Origin: UMGS1883 sp045636425
GTDB lineage: Bacteria > Bacillota > Clostridia > UMGS1883
Reading direction: 5' to 3'
Length of the DNA: 46,515 nt
NCBI GenBank assembly: GCA_045636425.1
Contig: JAZTXM010000009.1
Coordinates: forward strand, 1-46,515
In this document: positions 1 to 8,194 of the stretch, piece after piece
How positions within the stretch are numbered: the stretch's first letter is position 1
How the letters are laid out: the number at the start of each line of letters is the position of its first letter
Notes under the pieces: model-generated
Database searches by the model: none
Told to the model about the DNA's origin: nothing
What the model saw: only the letters and a program-made list of their open reading frames with translations
Made by a program: the position numbers and the translations under genes

Positions 1-43
1 AACGTGGTATACTTTATAGTATCAAGTTTAAGGGGATGTTTGT

Positions 44-844
44 ATGGACAGTCTTTCTGATATTATAGAACGGTTTATAAATTTCACAGCTTGGGAAATG
101 ACAAAACCCAAAGCGTACGGACCATTTCATCTGATCTTCACCTTTGTCGGTTTGGCTGTACTGCTGTTTCTGGCGTGGAAGCTGAGGAATATCAGCGAGA
201 GGGGTAACAAGATACTTCTTATTAGCGTCAGCGTTTTCCTTATGGTTACCGAGCTTTACAAACAGCTTTTTTATTACTACCATATGGAGGACCATAAATA
301 TAATTTCGGTATTTTCCCGTTCCACCTTTGCAGCGTTCCTATGTACTTGTGTCTTATCGCCGCGCTGATGAAACCGGGTAAGGTACAAAACGGTATGTAT
401 GCGTTTATGACAACCTTCAACCTTTTGGGTGGAATTATGGCTTTTATCGAGCCTTCCGGTATTGTTCATGAGCATTTAACCTTAACTATTCACGCATTTT
501 TATGGCATCTTACACTCATTTTCATAGGCGCATATCTGCTTATGTCCGGTAGATACGCCAAGACTATCAAGGATTATTGGGGTGCGGTTGCAACCTTTGT
601 GTCTTTGTGCGCTTTGGCTTTTATTATAAACGTTTCCCTTTGGAAGGTTTCCGGAGGGGATATAAATATGTTTTTCGTAGGTCCCAGAAATTCTTCGCTT
701 ATAGTTTTTAAACAAATTTCCGAAATGTTCGGGTGGTATGTAAGTACGTTGCTTTATATACCTACGGTATGTCTGGGTGCATATCTGATTTTCCTTCCCG
801 CATATTTGCGTAATAAGAAAAAACAAAAAAGAAATACCGCATAA
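44..844 (+). CDS. TIGR02206/YwaF-family integral membrane protein
   Basis: A 266-residue protein with about six to seven hydrophobic segments spread over its whole length, so an integral membrane protein. The FPFHLCSVPMYL stretch (about residue 88) is the hallmark His-Leu-Cys segment of the TIGR02206 (B. subtilis YwaF-like) family, whose function is unknown. The start follows an AGGGG site 8 bases upstream. The C-terminus ends in a short basic tail (RNKKKQKR), likely cytoplasmic. A TATACT at 9-14 could be the -10 of its own promoter, but any -35 lies outside the window. The alpha-glucosidase follows after 58 bases on the same strand; a functional link is not evident. Confidence 0.8.
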   Translation: MDSLSDIIERFINFTAWEMTKPKAYGPFHLIFTFVGLAVLLFLAWKLRNISERGNKILLISVSVFLMVTELYKQLFYYYHMEDHKYNFGIFPFHLCSVPMYLCLIAALMKPGKVQNGMYAFMTTFNLLGGIMAFIEPSGIVHEHLTLTIHAFLWHLTLIFIGAYLLMSGRYAKTIKDYWGAVATFVSLCALAFIINVSLWKVSGGDINMFFVGPRNSSLIVFKQISEMFGWYVSTLLYIPTVCLGAYLIFLPAYLRNKKKQKRNTA

Positions 845-902
845 ATCTTTTTCGGCATTAAATAATATTTGTTGTAAATATACAGAAAAATCGGAGTTAA
901 TT

Positions 903-2495
903 ATGGATAAAAAACAGGAAAGCTTTCTTGATCTTGTAATATACCAAATATATCCTCGCAGCTTTATGGATAGCAATAATGACGGTATCGGCGATATCCG
1001 CGGTATTATTTCAAAGCTGGATTATATATGCGAACTTGGTGCAAACGCTATCTGGCTTTGTCCTTGCTATAAAAGCCCCAATAAGGATAACGGATATGAC
1101 GTTGCAGACTACCGTGAAATAATGGACGAATTTGGCACGATGGACGATATGCGTGAACTTATCCGCGAAATGCATTCCCGCGGTATGAAGCTTATTATGG
1201 ACCTTGTACCAAATCATACTTCAGATCAGCATAAGTGGTTTATAGAGTCTAAAAAATCCAAAGATAACCCTTACAGCGATTATTACTATTGGTTTGATAA
1301 GCCTATAAACGATTGGCGCGCAAGTTTCGGCGGTTCTGTATGGGAATATGTACCCGAAAGAGATCAGTACTATCTCCATTCATATACTATCGGTCAGCCC
1401 GACCTCAACTGGGATAATCCCAAGGTTGTTAAAGAAATGCAGGATGTGGTGGATTTCTGGGTGGATATGGGTGCAGACGGCTTCAGAATAGACGTTATTG
1501 ACCAGATATCCAAGGATTTTGAAAAGGGCAGAAACTGCTTCGGTCCCAATCTGCACAAATATATAAACCTTCTTTTCGGCAGAGAAAAGACAGCCCATCT
1601 CTTTACGGTGGGCGAATGCTGGGCAAACGATATTGAAGAAATAAAACGCCATATAGACGCAGACAGGAACGAGCTTTCCACCCTGTTCCAGTTTGACCAC
1701 CTTGAAGCGGGCAGAAGCGAAAAATTCACTCCTATGGAGGATTCTCTCTGTACAGTAAGAGATATTCTTGTGAAATGGCAGACTCTTACCGGACAGCACG
1801 GTCTGCTTTATTCTTTGTTTACCGATAACCACGATAATCCGCCCTTTTTGTCCCGTATCGGAAACGATAAGGAGCTGCGCTACGAATCCGCAACCTGTAT
1901 CGCAACAATGTTTTACCTTCTTAAAGGCGTACCCTTTATTTATCAGGGGCAGGAATTCGGTATAGCTTCCTCTTTCTATGAGGATATGACTTACTTTGAT
2001 GACGTTGAAAGCTTTGATATGTTCAACCGTCTTGTAGAGCAGGGGTATTCCAAAGAAGATGCGGTTAAGAAGATAAACTTCGGTGGCAGAGATAATGCCC
2101 GCCGTCCCGTTCCTTGGTCAAACGGCGTTGGCGGCGGCTTTTCAGATGCAAAAACTTGGATACCTTTGTCCACCCGTGTGAAGGAAATTAACCTTGAAAA
2201 CGATCTCGCTTCCCAAAATTCCATCTTCCGTTTTTATAAGGATCTGCTTTCTCTTCGCAAGGAAAATAAAGCATTTATAAACGGCGAATTTGAAGCTGTT
2301 TCCAAAACCGAGGACAAATACTTTGTATTCACCCGTGCTTTAGGGGACAAAAAGTTCACGGTTGTATGCAATTTTGAATATGAATCGGATATCGACTGCA
2401 CGAATCTCGGTACTCTTGTTCTTTCCAATTACAAGGACCGCGTGGACGGGGAAAAGACGTTCCGTCCTTATGAAATCGCAGTATTTAAAGGATAA
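903..2495 (+). CDS. GH13 alpha-glucosidase (oligo-1,6-glucosidase type)
   Basis: A 530-residue glycoside hydrolase family 13 enzyme, expected to release glucose from short alpha-glucosides in the cytoplasm (no signal peptide). Conserved GH13 regions appear in order: DLVPNHTS (about residue 100), GFRIDVI with nucleophile Asp197, TVGECW with acid/base Glu238, and TDNHDNP with transition-state Asp311. The QPDLNWDNP and RDNARRPVPW segments are typical of the alpha-glucosidase/oligo-1,6-glucosidase group rather than of amylases. Length matches the family. The start has CGGAG 7 bases upstream. The linkage preference (alpha-1,4, alpha-1,6, trehalose-6-phosphate) cannot be fixed from the sequence. 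No sugar transporter or repressor is adjacent. Confidence 0.88.
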   Translation: MDKKQESFLDLVIYQIYPRSFMDSNNDGIGDIRGIISKLDYICELGANAIWLCPCYKSPNKDNGYDVADYREIMDEFGTMDDMRELIREMHSRGMKLIMDLVPNHTSDQHKWFIESKKSKDNPYSDYYYWFDKPINDWRASFGGSVWEYVPERDQYYLHSYTIGQPDLNWDNPKVVKEMQDVVDFWVDMGADGFRIDVIDQISKDFEKGRNCFGPNLHKYINLLFGREKTAHLFTVGECWANDIEEIKRHIDADRNELSTLFQFDHLEAGRSEKFTPMEDSLCTVRDILVKWQTLTGQHGLLYSLFTDNHDNPPFLSRIGNDKELRYESATCIATMFYLLKGVPFIYQGQEFGIASSFYEDMTYFDDVESFDMFNRLVEQGYSKEDAVKKINFGGRDNARRPVPWSNGVGGGFSDAKTWIPLSTRVKEINLENDLASQNSIFRFYKDLLSLRKENKAFINGEFEAVSKTEDKYFVFTRALGDKKFTVVCNFEYESDIDCTNLGTLVLSNYKDRVDGEKTFRPYEIAVFKG

Positions 2496-2498
2496 ATT

Positions 2499-2663
2499 AT
2501 GGAACCGAAAGATTATACTTTAGTGCGCATAGAAGGTGAATACGCTTATCTCCGTCCCGATGACGGTACGGAAGAGGTGTTTATAGCCCTTGCTCTTTTA
2601 CCAATGGGTGCGGATATCGGCACAAGACTGCACTGCGAAATGTTTGAATACAGTATCATTTAA
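2499..2663 (+). CDS. Small 54-residue protein, DUF3006-like
   Basis: A short ORF starting 3 bases after the stop of the alpha-glucosidase gene, encoding 54 residues (begins MEPKDYTLVRIEGEYAYL, ends EMFEYSII). The pattern of a beta-strand with RIEG, an acidic DDGTEE turn, and a later LALLPMGADIG segment resembles small DUF3006-type beta-barrel proteins of Bacillota; that resemblance is my reading and not a search result. It could be translationally coupled to the glucosidase. No function can be assigned. The coding pattern (codon-like GC at third positions, acidic composition) supports a real gene. Confidence 0.6.
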   Translation: MEPKDYTLVRIEGEYAYLRPDDGTEEVFIALALLPMGADIGTRLHCEMFEYSII

Positions 2664-2666
2664 CTA

Positions 2667-2695
2667 TTGATATTGTTTTTTACTTGTGTTATACT
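2667..2695 (+). promoter_or_regulatory. Sigma-A promoter of ddh
   Basis: TTGATA (2667-2672), a 17-base spacer and TATACT (2690-2695) lie just downstream of the small 54-residue gene and upstream of ddh, so ddh probably has its own start of transcription. Confidence 0.7.
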
Positions 2696-2727
2696 TTTTT
2701 CAGTTTTTTCGAAAGGTCGTTTTTAAT

Positions 2728-3708
2728 ATGAGTATCAGAATCGGTATATTCGGTTATGGAAATCTTGGCAGGGGAGTGGAAGCTGCTATAAAGCAAAATC
2801 CCGATATGTCCCTTGTTGCGGTGTTTACCCGCCGCGATCCCTCAACACTTAAAATCAATACCCCCGACGTTTCCGTTGTTCACGCAGACAAGGTTGAGGA
2901 ATACAGAGAGAATATCGATGTTATGATACTCTGCGGCGGCAGTGCCACCGACCTTCCCGTGCAGACACCTGAAATGGCTAAGCTTTTTAATGTAATAGAC
3001 AGCTTTGATACCCACGCAAAAATTCCGGAGCATTTTGCAAATGTGGACAAGGAAGCAAAAGAGGGCGGAAAGGTTGCAGTTATCTCCGTAGGCTGGGATC
3101 CCGGTATGTTTTCCCTTAACCGCCTTTTCGGCGAAGCAATTTTACCCGAGGGCAGTACCTATACTTTCTGGGGTAAGGGCGTAAGCCAGGGACATTCAGA
3201 TGCTATCCGCCGTATAGAGGGGGTAATTGATGCACGTCAGTATACAATCCCCGTGCCAGAAGCACTGGACAAGGTAAGAAACGGAGAGAACCCCGCTCTT
3301 ACTACAAGGCAGAAGCACACCCGTGAGTGCTTCGTAGTAGCAGAGGAGGGGGCAGACCTTAGCCGTATAGAAAACGAGATTAAAACAATGCCCAACTACT
3401 TTGCAAATTATGATACAACAGTGCATTTCATATCCAAGGAAGAACTTCTGCGTGACCATAGCGGTATTCCTCACGGCGGATTTGTAATCCGTAGCGGAAA
3501 GACGGGCGAGGGAAATAATCATATTGTGGAATATAGCTTAAAGCTTGATTCCAACCCCGAATTTACATCTTCTGTGCTTGTGGCATATGCAAGAGCCGCA
3601 TATAAGCTCAGTAAAGAAGGCGTATCGGGATGCAAAAGCGTGCTTGATATAGCACCCTCATATCTCAGCCCGAAAAGCGGGGAAGAACTCAGACGCGAGC
3701 TTCTTTAA
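2728..3708 (+). CDS. ddh: meso-Diaminopimelate D-dehydrogenase
   Basis: A 326-residue NADPH-dependent enzyme that converts tetrahydrodipicolinate plus ammonia directly to meso-diaminopimelate, a one-step branch of lysine and peptidoglycan precursor synthesis. The N-terminus carries the dinucleotide-binding motif GYGNLGRG. Further family segments are CGGSATDLP, SFDTHAKIPEH, SVGWDPGMFSLNR, GKGVSQGHSDAIRRI and NPEFTSSVLVAYARA. An ATG at 2728 with GAAAGG upstream gives the family's usual length; an earlier in-frame start at 2686 would add 14 unlikely residues and overlap the -10 box. The gene faces the TVP38 gene and shares a bidirectional terminator with it. Confidence 0.93.
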   Translation: MSIRIGIFGYGNLGRGVEAAIKQNPDMSLVAVFTRRDPSTLKINTPDVSVVHADKVEEYRENIDVMILCGGSATDLPVQTPEMAKLFNVIDSFDTHAKIPEHFANVDKEAKEGGKVAVISVGWDPGMFSLNRLFGEAILPEGSTYTFWGKGVSQGHSDAIRRIEGVIDARQYTIPVPEALDKVRNGENPALTTRQKHTRECFVVAEEGADLSRIENEIKTMPNYFANYDTTVHFISKEELLRDHSGIPHGGFVIRSGKTGEGNNHIVEYSLKLDSNPEFTSSVLVAYARAAYKLSKEGVSGCKSVLDIAPSYLSPKSGEELRRELL

Positions 3709-3721
3709 GAATATAAATGTT

Positions 3722-3760
3722 AAAGAGGATGTAAAGATTGACTTTACATCCTCTTTGTTT
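3722..3760. terminator. Bidirectional terminator between ddh and TVP38 gene
   Basis: A perfect 15-bp stem (3722-3736 with 3742-3756, 5-base loop) followed by GTTTTTC on the plus strand. The stop codon of the minus-strand gene (3744-3746) lies inside the right arm. Confidence 0.85.
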
Positions 3761-4409
3761 TTCTTAGATAAAGCTTATATATACCCATGCCGATAAGTGA
3801 TATAACTGCAATCGAGAAGTAGGTAATTAAAAGGGTTTTAAACTTACTTTCCGCAAAGGCGTCGCCTGCATATGTGGAAGAAAGTACTGACGGTATCCTG
3901 GCAAAAAGGGTAATGATGATAAAATCCCTGAGGCTTACCGAAGTAATGGGAACGGCATATGTAAGCAAATCCTTTGGAGTACCGGGGACAAAGAATAAAA
4001 GGAAAATAACACGTTTAAGCTTCTTTTCATCCTTTAAAAATTTCAGCTTGTTCATTGCACTGCTCCCCGCGGCAGCTTCCACAAAGTCTTTTCCGAAGGT
4101 TTTTACCAGCTTGAAAATTATTATCTGCCCAATAGCAATTCCTAAAAGGCATACCACAAGTCCTCCCAGCCAGCCGTACATACTGCCTGCAACAAATTCA
4201 ATAAGCTCTCCCGGTATCATAGCCACTACGACCTGTGCTATTTGTATCAGAAGCATTACAAGGATTCCAAGAACACCAAATTTGTCAATAAATGACTTGA
4301 ACTGTTCCGGTTCGTTAAAAGACCTGATAAAAGGTATCGCAATCAATGTCAGAGCTGCCATTGCCGCAAAAAATATTATAATAGAAATGTATTTGTAAGC
4401 TCTTTTCAT
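3744..4409 (-). CDS. TVP38/TMEM64 (DedA-like, VTT domain) membrane protein
   Basis: A 221-residue integral membrane protein with about five hydrophobic segments. The central VTT/SNARE-associated region is recognisable from MIPGELIEFVAGSMYGWLGG and the later FFVPGTPKDLLTYAVP. Family members are membrane proteins thought to act in lipid scrambling or membrane homeostasis; the substrate here is unknown. The ATG at 4409 follows GAGGTG closely; an upstream in-frame ATG at 4427 would add six residues with no ribosome site. The gene is monocistronic, 120 bases from the tmRNA 3' end. Confidence 0.85.
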   Translation of the reverse strand: MKRAYKYISIIIFFAAMAALTLIAIPFIRSFNEPEQFKSFIDKFGVLGILVMLLIQIAQVVVAMIPGELIEFVAGSMYGWLGGLVVCLLGIAIGQIIIFKLVKTFGKDFVEAAAGSSAMNKLKFLKDEKKLKRVIFLLFFVPGTPKDLLTYAVPITSVSLRDFIIITLFARIPSVLSSTYAGDAFAESKFKTLLITYFSIAVISLIGMGIYKLYLRKTKRM

Positions 4410-4470
4410 AAAACACCTCGCATACAATTTTCAGTATACAGGTAAAATATGAAAAATTCAATTGTTTTGT

Positions 4471-4519
4471 CGAAAAAAACGTAAAAAAGTGAAAAGAAGC
4501 ACACCTTGCGGTGCACTTC
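4471..4519 (-). terminator. Intrinsic terminator of ssrA
   Basis: On the minus strand, 12 bases after the tmRNA CCA end, a 10-bp stem with two G-U pairs (4510-4519 with 4496-4505) closed by a GCAA tetraloop is followed by TTTTC and then a run of six T. Confidence 0.8.
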
Positions 4520-4530
4520 CTTTGCTTTTT

Positions 4531-4878
4531 TGGTGGAACCGAGGGGAGTCGAACCCCTGTCCGAAAACATATTCACACAGGCATCTCCGAGCGCAGTCAC
4601 TTATTAATCATTCCCTCCGCCGCAAGGCAAGTGACAGCCCAAGCGGTTTTGGTAGCTTCATTTGTCATGCATGGTGCAAAGCTTAACCATGTCACGTTCA
4701 CCACTGTGTGACGCTCTTATCCCTGCCGTGGTCCTCAGAGTAAGAACGGCTGCACTAATTAGGCAGCGTAAGCTAAATTATTGTTAGCGTTTAAATTTAA
4801 AAATTGGGATTTTAACGCAGTTCCCGCTGCGGCTCGCTTCCCATGCTTCAACATCCCCGTCGAAACCGGTACGGCCCC
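4531..4878 (-). ncRNA. ssrA: Transfer-messenger RNA (tmRNA)
   Basis: A 348-base tmRNA that rescues stalled ribosomes with SmpB. The 5' end (GGGGCCG, at 4878) pairs with CGGTTCC before the discriminator A and the encoded CCA (4531-4533), forming the 7-bp acceptor stem. The T-arm GGGGTTCGACTCCCC and the conserved 5' segment GGTTTCGACGGGG are intact, so it is a one-piece tmRNA. The tag frame runs from 4788 to 4759: GCT AAC AAT AAT TTA GCT TAC GCT GCC TAA, encoding ANNNLAYAA after the tRNA-borne alanine. The order secG-rnr-smpB-ssrA is the classic Bacillota arrangement. Long apparent ORFs across this region are spurious. Confidence 0.97.
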
Positions 4879-4883
4879 GTATT

Positions 4884-4904
4884 GATGCCGCCTTTTTGGC
4901 GGCA
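4884..4904 (-). other. Hairpin in the tmRNA precursor 5' leader
   Basis: GCCGCC-AAAAA-GGCGGC (stem within 4887-4903) lies between the predicted transcription start and the mature 5' end. It has no T-run, so it is not a terminator; it probably forms part of the leader removed by RNase P. Confidence 0.55.
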
Positions 4905-4910
4905 AGTAAT

Positions 4911-4940
4911 AGTATACATCAGACTGCTAAAGCTTGTCAA
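4911..4940 (-). promoter_or_regulatory. ssrA promoter
   Basis: TTGACA (4940-4935), 18-base spacer, TATACT (4916-4911), reading on the minus strand. The -35 box overlaps the smpB stop codon (4937-4939), so tmRNA can be made independently of the smpB operon. Confidence 0.8.
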
Positions 4941-5410
4941 TAGGAATTTCTTTCTTTAAGTGTCCTTTCAATCATTCTGCCTGCATCTCTCTTTGCGGCA
5001 TCGTCACGCTTATCATAAAGCTTTTTACCCTTTGCCACAGCGATTGTGACCTTTACTCTCTGTCCTTTAAGATACATATCAAGGGGGATAAGTGTCAACC
5101 CTTTTTGCTTTACAGTTCCTAAAAGCTTCATAATTTCCCTTTTGTGCATTAATAGCTTTTTTGGTCTTAATGGGTCTTTGTTGAAAATATTTCCTTGTTC
5201 ATATGGAGAAATATGCATTCCGAGAATAAACATTTCTCCGTTACTATCTATTTCACAATAGCTTTCTTTAAGGTTGACTTTTCCCATACGGACGGATTTA
5301 ACCTCTGTTCCGAAAAGCTCAATGCCTGCCTCGTACTTTTCTTCTATGAAGAACTCGTGATGAGCGCTTCTGTTTTGAGCCAGAAGCCTTCTTTGTTCTT
5401 TTTCTGCCAC
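4937..5410 (-). CDS. smpB: SsrA-binding protein SmpB
   Basis: A 157-residue SmpB, the tmRNA partner needed for trans-translation. Recognisable family segments are QNRSAHHEFFIEEKYEAGI, GTEVKSVR, KESYCEID, HISPYEQGN and a basic C-terminal tail (GKKLYDKRDDAAKRDAGR). A GTG start at 5410 is preferred because AGGAGG lies 8 bases upstream; the ATG at 5428 has no site. With this start the gene begins 92 bases inside the 3' end of rnr in another frame. It is followed immediately by the ssrA promoter. Confidence 0.95.
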   Translation of the reverse strand: MAEKEQRRLLAQNRSAHHEFFIEEKYEAGIELFGTEVKSVRMGKVNLKESYCEIDSNGEMFILGMHISPYEQGNIFNKDPLRPKKLLMHKREIMKLLGTVKQKGLTLIPLDMYLKGQRVKVTIAVAKGKKLYDKRDDAAKRDAGRMIERTLKERNSY

Positions 5411-7493
5411 CTTGACTGCCTCCTTCAAGAAGTTTAAAATCTATTCTGCGGCTTACTTTGTTTGCCGCCGTAAGCTTAACCTTTACACCCTCGCCAATGG
5501 TGAAAGTGCGTCCGCTTCTCTCGCCGTAAAGAGAAAGTGTTTTTTCGTCAAAAACATAATAATCATCGTTCAGCGTTTCTAATCTTACCAAACCTTCAAC
5601 GGTATTGGGGAGCATAACGAAAAATCCAAATCCCGTCACGGAAGAAATCACGCCCTCAAAATCCTCACCCACAAAAGGCTGCATATATTCCGCTTTTTTA
5701 ATGTCAAGAGTATCTCTTTCGCACATTGCGGCGGCGTTTTCTCTTTCGCTGCACTGCACGGCCGCCTCATCCACAAAACTGCGAAGCTTCTTTTTCATAT
5801 CCGCGTCATTTTCGATAGCCGCCTTTAATGCCCTGTGGCAAACAAGGTCGGGATATCTGCGGATGGGGGAGGTGAAATGACAGTAATCCGCAAGCCCTAA
5901 TCCGAAGTGTCCGTCGTTCTGACTGCTGTATTTCGCTTTTGCCATGCTTCTAAGGAGCATTGTGGAAATTGTGGCTTCATAGGGAGTTTCTTTTACATCC
6001 TCCATTATTTTATTTAAATTGGGGGATTTTCCATAACCCATATTATATATGAAATTCAGTGTATTTGCAAGCTTTTCTCGGTTAGGCTCGTCATGAACTC
6101 TGTAAATAGAAGGAATTTTCTTATTTTCCCACAAATATTTTGCCACGGCACTGTTTGCCGCTACCATAAATTCTTCTATAATTTTATTTGCAAATGTGTT
6201 TTCCCTTAAAACGATATCTATGGTTTTTCCGTCCTTATCAAACACCGCCTTGGCTTCGGGTATATTAAAATCAATGCTTCCCCGCTCGGAAGTTTTCCTG
6301 GAAAGAAGCATATAAAGCTCGTACATATCAGAAAGCATGGGGAGAAGATGAGAATATTCTTTGCATAAATCTTCAGGCTTTTCTTCAATCAAAAGCCGTA
6401 CATTCTCATAAGTCATGCGGTTGGTGCTTTTGATATATGACTTATAAAATGATGAGGATAAAGCATTGCCCTCCGTATCGTAATCAATAAATGCCGACAT
6501 TGTGAGCCTTAGCACGCCCTCATTAAGAGAACAAACATCATTTGAAAGCTTTACGGGGAGCATGGGAAGCACCCTATCCGTAAGATAAACACTGGTGCCT
6601 CTTTTAAAGGCTTCCTCGTCAAGTAGCGAATCGGGCTTCACATAATTGCTTACATCGGCAATATGAACACCAAGCCTGTAGCCCTCGTCCGTTCTTTCCA
6701 CCGATACGGCATCGTCTATGTCTTTTGTGTCAGCACCGTCAATTGTGATGATGGTTTTGCCTGTTAAATCCAGTCTGTCAGTAAAATCGTCGTCACGGAT
6801 TACGGCAACCTCTTGTGCCTCGTCAAGTACTTTCTGGGGAAACTCAGTGCTGAAATCATAGCTTTTTATGACCGAAAGAACATCCACCCCGAAGTCATAG
6901 GGAAAGCCCAATACCTCTGTTATTTTGCAGGAAAGAGAGGAAGTGGGGGAGTCATACTCGGTTATTTCACAAACTACCTTTTGCCCATTCAGTGCTCCGT
7001 TTACATCTCTTTGCATAACGAAAATTTCGTCGGGGAGCTTGTCACTGTCGGGTGTTACAATGCCGTAACCACGTTCCTGGGTGAATATGCCCACCACTTT
7101 TTTATTTGCACGCTCAAGTATTCTTAAAATGCTTCCCTCACGCTTCTTTTCGCCATGCGATTTTCTTTGGATTTTTACAAGAACTCTGTCGCCGTTAAGG
7201 GCGCCCATCACATTCTCACTCGGAATATGAATGTCTCCGTTTTCATTAGCTACAAAGCCAAAGCCCTTACCCGTGGCACGGAATATCCCCTCAATAAGCC
7301 CCATGGACTTTGAACTAAAAAGCCTTTTCTTTCTGCCTGAAATTATACTGCCTTCATTTTCAAGCTCTGAAATAATGCTTTCAAATTTATCCATATCTTT
7401 TTGGGGTACGCATAAGAGCAGCGCAATATTTTCCTTTGTCATTGGTACATATTCATCGCTGTTAATAAATGCACGAATCTTTTCTTTCTGCAA
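5319..7493 (-). CDS. rnr: Ribonuclease R (3'-5' exoribonuclease)
   Basis: A 724-residue processive 3'-5' exoribonuclease that degrades structured RNA and acts with SmpB/tmRNA on mRNAs of stalled ribosomes. Domain order: N-terminal helical region, cold-shock domain (GKGFGFVANENGDIHIP), RNB catalytic core (IDGADTKDIDDAVSV with the metal-binding Asp cluster, then HIADVSNYV), S1 domain (GFGFFVMLPNTVEGLV) and a Lys/Arg-rich tail. I prefer a TTG start at 7493, with AAAGGCGG 7 bases upstream; the upstream extension to 7559 is hydrophobic and atypical. The basic tail is encoded by DNA shared with the smpB 5' end. Confidence 0.93.
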   Translation of the reverse strand: MQKEKIRAFINSDEYVPMTKENIALLLCVPQKDMDKFESIISELENEGSIISGRKKRLFSSKSMGLIEGIFRATGKGFGFVANENGDIHIPSENVMGALNGDRVLVKIQRKSHGEKKREGSILRILERANKKVVGIFTQERGYGIVTPDSDKLPDEIFVMQRDVNGALNGQKVVCEITEYDSPTSSLSCKITEVLGFPYDFGVDVLSVIKSYDFSTEFPQKVLDEAQEVAVIRDDDFTDRLDLTGKTIITIDGADTKDIDDAVSVERTDEGYRLGVHIADVSNYVKPDSLLDEEAFKRGTSVYLTDRVLPMLPVKLSNDVCSLNEGVLRLTMSAFIDYDTEGNALSSSFYKSYIKSTNRMTYENVRLLIEEKPEDLCKEYSHLLPMLSDMYELYMLLSRKTSERGSIDFNIPEAKAVFDKDGKTIDIVLRENTFANKIIEEFMVAANSAVAKYLWENKKIPSIYRVHDEPNREKLANTLNFIYNMGYGKSPNLNKIMEDVKETPYEATISTMLLRSMAKAKYSSQNDGHFGLGLADYCHFTSPIRRYPDLVCHRALKAAIENDADMKKKLRSFVDEAAVQCSERENAAAMCERDTLDIKKAEYMQPFVGEDFEGVISSVTGFGFFVMLPNTVEGLVRLETLNDDYYVFDEKTLSLYGERSGRTFTIGEGVKVKLTAANKVSRRIDFKLLEGGSQGGRKRTKKASGSKQKRSSRVLHRRKVRGRH

Positions 7494-7652
7494 GGAAATA
7501 CCGCCTTTCAAAAAAATAAAGGGGATGTAAAAAAAGTCCAGAACGCAAAAAGGTGACAATAATGCAAAATTAAGACTGTTTACAACCCGTAAAGTGTTTT
7601 AATTTGGTTGAAAAATCTCATTTTATTCGATTTTTCCATATTTTTAAGCCTT

Positions 7653-7745
7653 TTTGCTACGGAGCAAACTTCGCCTCTCGACGTACCCACGTACGCCTTC
7701 GGGTAACCCAAACCTACGGTTTGGCTCAGTTTGTCCGTTCTGAAG
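7653..7745. repeat. Cluster of short palindromes between secG and rnr
   Basis: About 90 bases made of back-to-back small inverted repeats: TTTGCT-ACGG-AGCAAA (7653-7668), GGGT-A-ACCC, CCAAACC-TAC-GGTTTGG and TCAG...CTGA, plus ACGTAC repeated twice 2 bases apart. It is more GC-rich than the surrounding AT-rich spacer, has no coding potential and looks like a dispersed REP-like intergenic element. The rest of 7494-7815 holds the secG terminator and an AT-rich rnr leader in which I see no convincing promoter. Confidence 0.45.
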
Positions 7746-7770
7746 CATTTTTTTCTATCCCCATAAGAAA

Positions 7771-7804
7771 GGCGATGTAAAAAACAGAGTTTTTTTACAT
7801 CGCC
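7771..7804 (-). terminator. Stem-loop after secG
   Basis: A 14-bp perfect stem (7771-7784 with 7791-7804) lies 11 bases beyond the secG stop. On the minus strand it is followed only by TTTCTTAT, so termination may be partial and rnr may be partly co-transcribed. Confidence 0.65.
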
Positions 7805-7815
7805 TACAGGTTTTG

Positions 7816-8052
7816 TTATTTTACAATACCAAGAGAGAGCACAACCGAGAGAATAATGAAAAGAACCGCAAATACTGCTGTAAGCTTTTCAAGTAATGCT
7901 TCTCGTGTGTTTGACTTATTCTTGGAAAAGAATGTGTCACCGCTACCGCCTGTTATAGCGCTTGCGCCTTGATCCTTACCCTTCTGGAACAAAACAATAA
8001 CTGTAAGCAAAAGTGCTACTACAATATAAGTGATAGTCAACGCCATCTGCAT
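7816..8052 (-). CDS. secG: Preprotein translocase subunit SecG
   Basis: A 78-residue SecG, the small auxiliary subunit of the SecYEG channel. Two hydrophobic segments flank the conserved QKGKDQGASAITGGSGDTFF loop. An ATG at 8052 is preceded by GGAGG 8 bases upstream; longer in-frame extensions lack a ribosome site. It is the first gene of the secG-rnr-smpB-ssrA block. Confidence 0.95.
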   Translation of the reverse strand: MQMALTITYIVVALLLTVIVLFQKGKDQGASAITGGSGDTFFSKNKSNTREALLEKLTAVFAVLFIILSVVLSLGIVK

Positions 8053-8092
8053 TTTACACACCTCCGTTAGATTTCGCTTGTCATACTCCATT

Positions 8093-8121
8093 ACTTTAGC
8101 ATAAAACACAGATAATTGCAA
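8093..8121 (-). promoter_or_regulatory. Probable secG promoter
   Basis: Reading on the minus strand: TTGCAA (8121-8116), 17-base spacer, TAAAGT (8098-8093), about 40 bases ahead of the secG start. Confidence 0.5.
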
Positions 8122-8194
8122 TACTTTTTTTAAAATTATTTCCTTATTTGCAAATATTTAATCATTATTTCTGATTTTCGATGTCCTTTGTGTA

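Noticed and set aside
3874..4398. 174-residue plus-strand ORF
   Set aside because: Lies antisense to the TVP38 gene, whose protein is a recognised family; no ribosome site or family match on this strand.
4531..4600. Possible separate tRNA gene
   Set aside because: The T-arm and CCA end belong to the tRNA-like domain of tmRNA; there is no anticodon arm.
4406..4711. Several ORFs of 60-75 residues on both strands
   Set aside because: They overlap the tmRNA gene and its terminator; the RNA features explain the sequence fully.
4884..4904. GCCGCC-GGCGGC hairpin as smpB terminator
   Set aside because: No T run on the minus strand and it lies downstream of the ssrA promoter within the tmRNA precursor.
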